Made by a program: the position numbers and the translations under genes
Part shown: piece by piece, positions 7,024-15,379 of the stretch
Layout: the number at the start of each line of letters is the position of its first letter
Position numbering within the stretch: the stretch's first letter is position 1
NCBI GenBank assembly: GCA_022574655.1
Contig: JACZRQ010000007.1
Coordinates: forward strand, 1,737 to 47,652
Direction: 5' to 3'
Length of the DNA stretch: 45,916 nt
Source: Chloroflexota bacterium
Lineage (GTDB): Bacteria; Chloroflexota; Dehalococcoidia; SM23-28-2; RBG-16-64-32
The notes under the pieces: model-generated
What the model saw: the letters and a program-made list of their open reading frames with translations, nothing else
Database searches by the model: none
Told to the model about the DNA's origin: nothing

Positions 7024-8361
7024 ATGGAACAAGACATCCGCTTCTGCAAGACATCAGACGGTGTTCGCATCGCATACGCGACACTCGGTAGCGGACCGCC
7101 GCTAGTCTGGCTGGTCGGTTGGCTGAGCCATCTAGAGCTTGACTTTGGCCTTCCGCCGTATCGAGAAAGATGCGAGCGGCTATCCGAGAACTTCACCCTG
7201 GTGAGGCTCGATAGAAGGGGTACGGGTTTGTCGCAGCGTGGGATAGACGACTTCTCGCTGGGCGCTCACGTACTCGACATCGAGGCGGTGATCGCGGACG
7301 TCGAGATAGGCGAGTTCGGTCTGTTCGGATATTCGGAAGGCGGTCCTATAGCAATCAGGTACGCTGAGAAGCATCCCGAGAAGGTCTCTCACCTTATCTT
7401 GGGCGGGACCTTTGCGGCCCCCGCCAGGATTGCCGGCGGGCCGGAGATGCAGAACGCACTGATGGCGATCATAAAGCAGCAATGGGGGCTCGGATCAGGG
7501 CTGATGGCTGAGCTTTTCTTCGGTGAGGACGCGGATCCAGCGATACATCGGGCGTTTGCGGTGTACCAGCAGCAGGCGGCGAACGCCGAGGATGCGCTGC
7601 ACAGCATGGAAGCCACGCTCGAGATCGACGTCACGTCGTCCTTACCGAGCATCACGATGCCCACCCTCGTGCTTCATGGCCGCGACGATCGCACATCTCC
7701 GATCGAAAACGGTCAGGAGTTGGCTGCCGGCATCAAAGGTGCACGGTTCGTGTCGTTCGAGGGTCACCACGTCCCCAACCGCAAACAGGCGGCACAGATG
7801 GACAAGGCGATCCGCGAGTTCATCCTTGGAGATGCGTCTGAACCTGAACCCCCGGAGAAGCCGTCAAGTGGTCTAGTCACCATCCTCTTCACAGACATGG
7901 AGTCGTCCACCGCCCTTACGCAGCGCCTCGGCGACGAAGCAGCGCAGGAGCTGGTGCACGAGCATAACCGGGTAGTACGGGAGGCTCTGAAGGCGAACCA
8001 TGGTTCCGAGATTAAACACACGGGTGACGGCATCATGGCCTCGTTCCCGTCGACGCGCGGCGCGCTCGACTGTGCTGTGACCATACAGCGTGGTCTTGCC
8101 GAGAGCGACAACCCGGTCCGCGTCCGCATCGGCCTCAACGCCGGCGAGCCAGTTGTAGAAGACGATGACCTGTTCGGCACGTCCGTCCAGCTCGCCGCGC
8201 GCGTCTGTGCGGAGGCGGACGCCGGAGAGATCCTTGTCTCGAACGTGGTGCGCGAACTGTCTGCGGGCAAAGGATTCCTGTTCAACGACCGCGGCGATGC
8301 CGTGCTACGGGGCTTCGAGGACCCGGTGCGGTTGTACGAGGTCTCCTGGCGCGAGTCTTAG
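7024..8361 (+). CDS. alpha/beta-hydrolase fused to class III adenylate cyclase (copy 1)
   Basis: A 445-aa two-domain protein. The N-terminal alpha/beta-hydrolase (about residues 1-270) has an intact nucleophile elbow GYSEGG (Ser104), the acid in GRDD (Asp221/222), and a histidine in GHH (248/249). A Pro/Glu-rich linker leads to a class III nucleotidyl cyclase (about 283-445) with metal aspartates in FTDMESST (Asp291) and TGDG (Asp335), and adenine-selecting Lys331 and Asp382. The transition-state Asn, expected in the G-x-x-V-N-x-A-A-R motif, is Gln389 (GTSVQLAAR), while Arg393 is present. The architecture matches mycobacterial Rv1900c. It probably couples a small-molecule/ester signal to cAMP, but the Asn-to-Gln change may weaken cyclase activity. 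The paralogue follows 29 bp downstream. Confidence 0.92.
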   Translation: MEQDIRFCKTSDGVRIAYATLGSGPPLVWLVGWLSHLELDFGLPPYRERCERLSENFTLVRLDRRGTGLSQRGIDDFSLGAHVLDIEAVIADVEIGEFGLFGYSEGGPIAIRYAEKHPEKVSHLILGGTFAAPARIAGGPEMQNALMAIIKQQWGLGSGLMAELFFGEDADPAIHRAFAVYQQQAANAEDALHSMEATLEIDVTSSLPSITMPTLVLHGRDDRTSPIENGQELAAGIKGARFVSFEGHHVPNRKQAAQMDKAIREFILGDASEPEPPEKPSSGLVTILFTDMESSTALTQRLGDEAAQELVHEHNRVVREALKANHGSEIKHTGDGIMASFPSTRGALDCAVTIQRGLAESDNPVRVRIGLNAGEPVVEDDDLFGTSVQLAARVCAEADAGEILVSNVVRELSAGKGFLFNDRGDAVLRGFEDPVRLYEVSWRES

Positions 8362-8377
8362 GACGAAGGCGATAGCG

Positions 8378-8383
8378 TAGAAT
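8378..8383 (+). promoter_or_regulatory. -10-like box (TAGAAT) for hydrolase-cyclase 2
   Basis: TAGAAT lies 7 nt before the ATG at 8391, inside the 29-bp gap between the two paralogues. There is no Shine-Dalgarno sequence. It suggests a separate leaderless transcript for copy 2. Confidence 0.42.
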
Positions 8384-8390
8384 AGCGCCC

Positions 8391-9746
8391 ATGGAGCCGC
8401 AGGTCCAGTACGCGAAGACAAGCGACGGGGTGAACATCGCCTATGCGACGACTGGAGAGGGGCCGCCGCTGGTCGTCTGCCCCGACAGCTGGGAGCAGTT
8501 TTCCCTTTATCAACAAGTACCCTTCTATAACGCCCTGATGGAACGGCTCGGAAAGGGCCGGCTCCTCGTCCAATACGATGGTCGAGGCACGGGCCTTTCG
8601 GAGAGAAAGGTCGAGGACTTCTCGCTAGAGGCCCGCCTCCGAGACCTGGAGGCCGTGGTGCGGGCGGCCCGCATAAGGCGCTTCGCCCTTTATGCGACCA
8701 CAACATCTGGACCCGTCGCCATCGCCTACGCGGCCCACCATCAACGACAGGTCGGCCAGCTCATCTTGTACGGGACGTTCAGCCACGGGGCCGAAGTGAT
8801 GCCCCCGGAACAGCTCAACCCGCTCATCGAACTCTGCCGTAGCAACTGGGAACTCGCCTCTCAGGTCCTTTCTGACTTATCAAGCAGAGAACAGTACCCG
8901 GATGTGGGTGTCCAGATGTCGGAACTCTTTCGAGCGTCCTGCACCGGCGAGGTTGCGGCGGAGATCCTTGCCCAGGGTTTAGAGATAGACGTCGACGACC
9001 TCCTTCCACTGGTAAAGGCGCCAACTCTAGTCATCCATCGCCGGAGCGACTCCCTCGTTCCGTTCACTCTGGGTCAAAAGCTGGCTGCGGGAATCCGGAA
9101 AGCCCGATTCATACCCCTGGAAGGCACCCATCATGCTTCGTATCTGGGCGAATCAGAGCCGGTAATCCGAGCGATAGATGAATTTCTTGGCGAGGGCGCG
9201 GAGGCGGGCCTTAAGCTTGCGCCGGATGACGTCCACACCATCCTCTTCACGGACGTCGAAGGCTCAACCGCGCTGATGGAGCGCCTCGGCGACGCGAAGG
9301 CCCGCGATCTCCTCCGCGAGCACGAACGTATGGTGCGGGAGGCGCTGAAGAGCCACCGCGGCTCCGAGGTTAAGACCATGGGCGACGGCTTCATGACCTC
9401 GTTCGGATCGGCGACGGCTGCGCTGGGATGCGCGATCACCATGCAACGGGCGTTCGCCGAGCACAACGAGTCGGCGGACGAGCCGATCAAAGTGCGGATC
9501 GGTCTTAACGCGGGTGAACCGATCGCCGAGGACGATCCAGGCGGACGTGCTGATCTCTTCGGGACGGCAGTGAATATGGCGGCGCGAATTGCGGCGAAGG
9601 CAGAGGGTGGGGAGATCCTGGTCTCGAACGTGGTGCGGGAGCTTTCCGCCGGTAAAGGCTTTCTGTTCAACGACCGCGGCGACGCCGTGCTCCGAGGCTT
9701 CGAGGACCCGGTGCGGTTGTACGAGGTCTCCTGGCGCGAAAGCTGA
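8391..9746 (+). CDS. alpha/beta-hydrolase fused to class III adenylate cyclase (copy 2)
   Basis: A 451-aa paralogue of the preceding gene, with the same domain order. In the hydrolase domain the nucleophile elbow is YATTTSG: aligned without gaps to copy 1, Ser104 is replaced by Thr104 and the flanking glycines by Ala and Ser. This domain is probably non-catalytic and may act as a ligand sensor, although Asp220 and His247/248 remain. The cyclase domain has all canonical residues: metal Asp288 (FTDVEGST) and Asp332 (MGDG), adenine-selecting Lys328 and Asp388, transition-state Asn395 (GTAVNMAAR) and Arg399. An active adenylate cyclase is therefore likely. The last 43 residues are the same as in copy 1. 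The gene ends 3 bp from the convergent HxlR gene. Confidence 0.92.
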   Translation: MEPQVQYAKTSDGVNIAYATTGEGPPLVVCPDSWEQFSLYQQVPFYNALMERLGKGRLLVQYDGRGTGLSERKVEDFSLEARLRDLEAVVRAARIRRFALYATTTSGPVAIAYAAHHQRQVGQLILYGTFSHGAEVMPPEQLNPLIELCRSNWELASQVLSDLSSREQYPDVGVQMSELFRASCTGEVAAEILAQGLEIDVDDLLPLVKAPTLVIHRRSDSLVPFTLGQKLAAGIRKARFIPLEGTHHASYLGESEPVIRAIDEFLGEGAEAGLKLAPDDVHTILFTDVEGSTALMERLGDAKARDLLREHERMVREALKSHRGSEVKTMGDGFMTSFGSATAALGCAITMQRAFAEHNESADEPIKVRIGLNAGEPIAEDDPGGRADLFGTAVNMAARIAAKAEGGEILVSNVVRELSAGKGFLFNDRGDAVLRGFEDPVRLYEVSWRES

Positions 9747-9749
9747 GGG

Positions 9750-10145
9750 CTAGCTAGCCGCCGCTAGCTTCGCGTTGACGCCCTTCATCCGCTCGAGGAC
9801 CGTCGGGTGCTGCCGGCTGGCCTCGTCAAGCTCGTACTTGTAGCCCCACTCGGCGATCATCTTCAGGATGGGCACCAGTCCGCGGCCCTTCTCCGTCAGT
9901 AAGTACTCCGCGCGCGGCGGGTGGTCGCTGTAGAACGAACGCTCTAGCACGTCCGCTGCTTCCAGCCGTTTCAGGCGCTGTGAGAGCAGGTTGGGCGATA
10001 TCCCGTCCAACGACTCGAGGAGATCGCTGTATTTCGTGATCCCGAACGTGATGTCTCTGAGCACGAGAATCGTCCAGCGGTCGCCGATGACGTCGAGAGT
10101 CCTGGCGACAGGGCACAACTCCTGGGAAGCGTAAGTCCGTTTCAT
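9750..10145 (-). CDS. HxlR-family winged-helix transcriptional regulator
   Basis: A 131-aa regulator of the HxlR (MarR-related) family. It has the N-terminal Cys motif ELCPVARTLDVIGDRWTILVLRDI, the recognition helix region ISPNLLSQRLKRLEAADVLERSFY, and the wing PPRAEYLLTEKGRGLVPIL. Such proteins bind DNA as dimers and sense redox/electrophiles or small molecules, usually controlling the adjacent divergent gene. Here that gene is an MMPL exporter. The divergent 97-bp region holds a palindrome, CTTGAC-AAAA-GTCAAG, overlapping the -35 of both directions, so the protein probably represses itself and the exporter. The ATG at 10145 has no Shine-Dalgarno and lies about 8 nt from an AATAAT box. Confidence 0.93.
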   Translation of the reverse strand: MKRTYASQELCPVARTLDVIGDRWTILVLRDITFGITKYSDLLESLDGISPNLLSQRLKRLEAADVLERSFYSDHPPRAEYLLTEKGRGLVPILKMIAEWGYKYELDEASRQHPTVLERMKGVNAKLAAAS

Positions 10146-10153
10146 GACACTTC

Positions 10154-10198
10154 ATTATTAGATAGATGCTTGACAAAAGTCAAGAGACTACGTATCGT
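10154..10198. promoter_or_regulatory. divergent promoters with shared palindromic operator
   Basis: A perfect inverted repeat CTTGAC-AAAA-GTCAAG occupies 10169-10184. On plus, TTGACA (10170-10175), a 17-nt spacer and TATCGT (10193-10198) drive the small ORF/MMPL gene. On minus, TTGACT (10183-10178), an 18-nt spacer and AATAAT (10159-10154) drive the HxlR gene. One dimer on the palindrome would block both -35 elements. Binding by the HxlR protein is inferred from position. Confidence 0.68.
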
Positions 10199-10242
10199 AC
10201 TAGCCAGTAGCTACTTAATTTGATAGTAAGGAGGTCTCTGAC

Positions 10243-10500
10243 ATGTTCGAGCTGTATTACAGCGAGAAGCTACGAGAGCTAGAGGTGGAACGACTAGGGC
10301 GTCTTTTGCCGCACCAGGTATCCGTGCTCGAGCAACCGCCGCCGCGGGCTCGCGATGAGGCCACGTTCCTCGGCGCCCTGTTGACCAGGCTCAAGGCGCT
10401 GACTATACGAAGGGTAGCAACCAATGTGCCGCTCGACGTCGGAAACTCAGCCAAGGAGAGCGCATGTTCAGGCGAATCGGCAACCTTGCGATCAAACTAA
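10243..10500 (+). CDS. small conserved-looking ORF upstream of the MMPL gene
   Basis: An 85-aa ORF with an excellent ribosome site (AAGGAGG 8 nt before ATG) directly downstream of the predicted promoter. The first 30 residues, FELYYSEKLRELEVERLGRL, look like an amphipathic charged helix. The C-terminal 12 codons overlap the start of the MMPL gene in another frame, so translation of the two may be coupled. It may be a leader peptide or small partner of the exporter. No family is recognised, and the C-terminal half has low protein-like character. Confidence 0.5.
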   Translation: MFELYYSEKLRELEVERLGRLLPHQVSVLEQPPPRARDEATFLGALLTRLKALTIRRVATNVPLDVGNSAKESACSGESATLRSN

Positions 10501-12728
10501 GGTTCCTTGCCCTGGCCAGCGCCGTCGTCGTCGTCCTGGCCGGCCTCGCCTATGGGTCGGGAGCGCCGGATGACCTCGTCTCCGGGGGCTTCGACGACCC
10601 GGGCAGCGACTCGGTTGAGGTCCAGCAGCGTCTCGTCCAGGATCTTGGCCTCGGTGAAGCCGACATCATCGCTGTTTTCGGCGACGAGTCTACGTCTGTC
10701 GACGATCTCACGTTTGCTACCTCGGTTCAGGACACGCTGGCGAGCGTCGCGGCGAACGAACGAGTCGCAAACATCGATTCGTATTACAGTACCGGGAGCG
10801 AGGCCCTGGTCTCGTTCGATCGCAGCCAGACGTTTGCCGTGGTCAACCTGAGGGGCAGCGAAGACGAGAAGATCGATGCGCTCCCTGAGATCGAATCGGT
10901 GCTGCGAGCGTCGTCCGTTCCGGTGCAGCTTGGCGGCATCACCTTCACTTTCGACAACGTCAGCGATCAAGTCGAGAAGGATCTGCGCCGCGCCGAGCTG
11001 CTGGCCTTCGCCATACTAGCGGTGCTCTTGGTCATCGTCTTCGGCAGCCTCGTCGCCGCGTTCCTGCCGCTGGTCATCGGCGGGCTGTCTATACTCTCGA
11101 CGATGATCGCCCTGCGGCTGATCGCTCAGTTCACGGACATCAGCATCTTCTCTCTGAACACCGTCGTTCTGCTGGGGTTGGGTCTCTCCATCGACTATTC
11201 CCTGATCATGGTCAACCGCTATCGAGAGGAGCTTAGCAAAGGTCTGGACCCGTCCAGCGCGATCGTGCGGATGGTATCGACGGCGGGAAAGACCGTCGCC
11301 TTCTCCGGTATCGCCGTAGCCGCCAGCATGCTCGGCCTTCTCTTCTTCCCGCAGCTATTCCTGCAGAGCATGGGCCTTGGCGGCGCCCTTGTCGCCTTCA
11401 TCGCCGTCCTGTGGTCATTGACGGTCCTTCCGGCGATTCTGGCGGTGCTTGGCACCCGGATCAACTCGCTTTCGATCCGGCGGGCCTGGATCGAGGGTAA
11501 CGGATCGGCGTTTTGGGCGAACACTGCGAGCTGGGTGATGCGGCGCCCGTTGCTGGTCGGCGGGGTAGTCGCAGTGATCCTGATCGCCGCCGCTTTGCCG
11601 TTTTTGCGCGTTGAACTCACGAACCCGGACCCGCGCGTGCTGGGCGAAGGTGCGGAGCCGCGACAGGTGTTCGAGCTGCTGCGTGACGGCGACCGCTTTC
11701 CTGCTAACGAGACCACGCCCGTGCAGGTCCTGGTCGATACACCTGGAGATTCCCTGGCGCCGGAGAGCGTCGACCTGCTCTTCGAGTACGTCGAGGAGAT
11801 AGAGGGCGTGGAGGGAGTCCAGCGTGTCGACAGCGTTGTCAGCCTCGATCCTTCGTTTAGCGCCGACGACTACAAGGTGCTGTACGCCCAGCCGGTGGAC
11901 CAGCTCGATCCGGGCGTAGCCGCATTCGTCGATCGCTCCACCAACGGGCAGACGACCCTTTTGACCGTGGTACTCGAATCGCACTCCTTATCGGAAGAGG
12001 CGTTGGACGCGGCGGGGGCGATCCGGGCGATCGATCCCCCAGCCGGGCTGAGGCCGCTCGTTGGCGGCGAAGGCGCAAGGCTCCTGGACTCTCGTGACGC
12101 CGTTGTACACGCTCTGCCACTTGCCCTCACGTTTATCGCGGTCGTGACGTTCGTCACGCTGTTCCTCGCGTTCGGGTCGGTGGTGATCCCGATTAAGGCG
12201 ATGATCATGAACTTCCTGTCCCTGGGAGCGGCTTTTGGGGTGCTCGTCCTGATCTTCCAGGACGGCCGTCTCGAAGGCCTGCTCGACTTCGAGTCCGTCG
12301 GAGCGATCGTTCTCAGTGTGCCGGTGTTCACATTCGCGGTCGTGTTTGGCTTGTCGATGGACTACGAGGTCTTCCTCCTCAGCCGGATCAAGGAGGAGTA
12401 CGACCTCACCGGCGATAACGAATTGAGCGTGGCACGGGGGTTGGAGCGAACGGGACGCATCATCACCAGCGCCGCGCTTCTGCTGGTGGTGGTGACGGGC
12501 GCGTTCGCCACCAGTCAGATCATCTTCATCAAGCAGCTGGGCGTGGGCACCGCGGTGGCTATCGCGTTGGACGCGACGATCATCCGGGCGCTGCTGGTGC
12601 CGGCGGCGATGCGTCTGATGGGCGACTGGAACTGGTGGGCCCCTGGGCCGCTTCACCGGCTGTGGCTGAAGCTGGGAGTGGGTAATCTGGAGGGCGGCCC
12701 GGGGGAGAAGGAGCCCGAGGCGGGATAG
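10464..12728 (+). CDS. MMPL/RND-family transporter
   Basis: A 754-aa inner-membrane transporter of the RND superfamily, MMPL type, expected to export lipids, siderophore-like molecules or drugs using the proton gradient. It has two repeats, each with one membrane helix, a large external domain, then five helices. The first repeat has a helix at 12-30 and the motif GLGLSIDYSLIMVNRYREE near 237-255; the second has GLSMDYEVFLLSRIKEEY near 628-645. These S-x-DY motifs carry the proton-relay Asp-Tyr pairs of the MMPL family. The ATG at 10464 has AAGGAGAG 5 nt upstream and lies inside the end of the small ORF. Control by the divergent HxlR protein is likely. The substrate is unknown. Confidence 0.93.
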   Translation: MFRRIGNLAIKLRFLALASAVVVVLAGLAYGSGAPDDLVSGGFDDPGSDSVEVQQRLVQDLGLGEADIIAVFGDESTSVDDLTFATSVQDTLASVAANERVANIDSYYSTGSEALVSFDRSQTFAVVNLRGSEDEKIDALPEIESVLRASSVPVQLGGITFTFDNVSDQVEKDLRRAELLAFAILAVLLVIVFGSLVAAFLPLVIGGLSILSTMIALRLIAQFTDISIFSLNTVVLLGLGLSIDYSLIMVNRYREELSKGLDPSSAIVRMVSTAGKTVAFSGIAVAASMLGLLFFPQLFLQSMGLGGALVAFIAVLWSLTVLPAILAVLGTRINSLSIRRAWIEGNGSAFWANTASWVMRRPLLVGGVVAVILIAAALPFLRVELTNPDPRVLGEGAEPRQVFELLRDGDRFPANETTPVQVLVDTPGDSLAPESVDLLFEYVEEIEGVEGVQRVDSVVSLDPSFSADDYKVLYAQPVDQLDPGVAAFVDRSTNGQTTLLTVVLESHSLSEEALDAAGAIRAIDPPAGLRPLVGGEGARLLDSRDAVVHALPLALTFIAVVTFVTLFLAFGSVVIPIKAMIMNFLSLGAAFGVLVLIFQDGRLEGLLDFESVGAIVLSVPVFTFAVVFGLSMDYEVFLLSRIKEEYDLTGDNELSVARGLERTGRIITSAALLLVVVTGAFATSQIIFIKQLGVGTAVAIALDATIIRALLVPAAMRLMGDWNWWAPGPLHRLWLKLGVGNLEGGPGEKEPEAG

Positions 12729-12756
12729 GGCTCGCAATCTGGATGCACGGTCCGGT

Positions 12757-12786
12757 CGCGTGGAGGGTTGAAGCCCTCCGCTACAA
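12757..12786. repeat. dispersed palindrome (GGAGGG-TTGAAG-CCCTCC type), copy 1
   Basis: Contains GGAGGG...CCCTCCGCTAC. On the opposite strand it matches the element at 44575-44606 (GTAGCGGAGGGCTTCA followed by CCCTCC). It lies between MMPL and groEL, before the terminator. Confidence 0.5.
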
Positions 12787-12790
12787 CCTG

Positions 12791-12830
12791 AATAAAAAGC
12801 CCCCCCGGCCTCAAGGCCGGGGGGCTTCTC
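12791..12830. terminator. bidirectional terminator between MMPL and groEL
   Basis: A strong GC hairpin: AAGCCCCCCCGGCC and GGCCGGGGGGCTT around a TCAA loop. An A-run on its left gives TTTTTATT on the minus strand after the groEL side; the plus side has a weaker T tract. It fits a convergent gene pair. Confidence 0.9.
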
Positions 12831-12852
12831 TGTTCCTTGGTTCTGGCTACTG

Positions 12853-14487
<1,635 letters not shown>

Positions 14488-14556
14488 CTAAATCGTCGAA
14501 CACGGAGCGTATATCAGGAAGCAAGAGCGGACTCTGCTCCCGCCGGGCTTCGCTAG

Positions 14557-14895
14557 CTAAGCCAGCTTGGCGAGGATGTCGCTCTCTTTGAGGACCATGT
14601 AGTCCTCGGAGTCGCCGTAGATGCCGGACGGGACCTCTTGGCCGCTGTACTTGGCGTACAGGACCTTGTCGCCCTTCTTGACATCGATCGCGATCCGCTT
14701 GCTGTTGTCGTCTAGGCGTCCCGGCCCGACGGCGATAACGTCGCCCAGCTGCGGCTTCTCCTGCGCGGTGTCGGGGATGACGAGGCCGCTGGCGCGGACT
14801 TCGTCCTGCCTGCTCTGCCTGACGACGATGCGGTCACCCAGAGGGACGACCTTTGGACTGGACTTCTTGGCGGCTTTTGCCGTCTTCTTAGCCAC
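14557..14895 (-). CDS. groES: co-chaperonin GroES (10 kDa)
   Basis: A 112-aa co-chaperonin that caps the GroEL ring. The core VVPLGDRIVVRQ, a mobile loop containing SGLVIPDTAQEKPQ, DDNSKRIAIDVKKGDKVLYAKYSGQEV and LKESDILAKL are intact. Relative to the usual start (MKIRPLGDR) it carries an extra lysine/alanine-rich N-terminus of about 14 residues (MAKKTAKAAKKSSPK). The start is GTG at 14895 with AAGGAGG about 9 nt upstream; no later start precedes the core, so the extension looks genuine. A CIRCE element lies 60 bp upstream. Confidence 0.97.
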   Translation of the reverse strand: MAKKTAKAAKKSSPKVVPLGDRIVVRQSRQDEVRASGLVIPDTAQEKPQLGDVIAVGPGRLDDNSKRIAIDVKKGDKVLYAKYSGQEVPSGIYGDSEDYMVLKESDILAKLA

Positions 14896-14955
14896 GATGG
14901 CTCTCCTCCTTCTGTTCCGTAGAGCGCGTAATAGCGGTAGCTCTTGATGGGCGGG

Positions 14956-14982
14956 TTAGCACTCTCGAATGGGGAGTGCTAA
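14956..14982 (-). promoter_or_regulatory. CIRCE operator (HrcA binding site)
   Basis: A perfect TTAGCACTC-N9-GAGTGCTAA inverted repeat, the known binding site of the heat-shock repressor HrcA, upstream of groES-groEL. On minus, a TAAGAT -10-like box (14996-14991) and a weak TTGCAC (15020-15015) lie just upstream, so CIRCE would cover the transcription start. hrcA itself is not in the window. Confidence 0.96.
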
Positions 14983-15069
14983 CAGTCGTCATCTTAAGAC
15001 AGGCGAGCGCGCTGGTGCAAGCCCTCCGGACATACTTCGTGCGCGCCTGGCGGAAATACCTACGCCGCC

Positions 15070-15098
15070 TTGTGGAGTTACACGAAACCGTGTAGGAT
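15070..15098 (+). promoter_or_regulatory. promoter with embedded palindromic operator upstream of the XRE gene
   Basis: TTGTGG (15070-15075), a 17-nt spacer and TAGGAT (15093-15098) form a plausible promoter. The perfect inverted repeat TACACG-AAAC-CGTGTA (15079-15094) fills the spacer and touches the -10, as expected for an autorepressor site. Confidence 0.5.
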
Positions 15099-15124
15099 TT
15101 ACTCTGGGTGAGAGGAGCTCTGAA

Positions 15125-15379
15125 GTGAGCGACAGCGGCTCGAGACGGCAAGAACGCTATCCCTGGCGCGCCGCTGCCGTACGCTCCCTCCGCCGTCACC
15201 TGGAGATGAGCCAGAACGCTTTCGCGGACGAACTGGGAACGCGGCAGCAGACCGTCAGCGAATGGGAGACGGGGCGTTACCGGCCCCGAGGCACGTCGGT
15301 GCGCCTCCTCAGTATCATCGCTGAACGTGCGGGCTTCGAGTACGACCCCGGCGGCGGCAGCGGGGATGAGCGGGAATGA
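15125..15379 (+). CDS. XRE-family helix-turn-helix regulator
   Basis: An 84-aa protein that is essentially one Cro/C1-type HTH: VRSLRRHLEMSQNAFADELGTRQQTVSEWETGRYRPRGTSVRLLSII. It should bind DNA as a dimer. I choose GTG at 15125 with GAGGAG 8 nt upstream; the ORF-track start at 14969 would read through the CIRCE region and lacks support. The stop overlaps the start of the DUF2851 gene as ATGA, so the two are translationally coupled. A palindrome in its promoter suggests autoregulation. Confidence 0.82.
   Translation: MSDSGSRRQERYPWRAAAVRSLRRHLEMSQNAFADELGTRQQTVSEWETGRYRPRGTSVRLLSIIAERAGFEYDPGGGSGDERE

Noticed and set aside
14969-15124. ORF-track N-terminal extension of the XRE gene
   Set aside because: It would start inside CIRCE and run through the palindromic promoter; GTG at 15125 has a ribosome site and begins just before the HTH domain.
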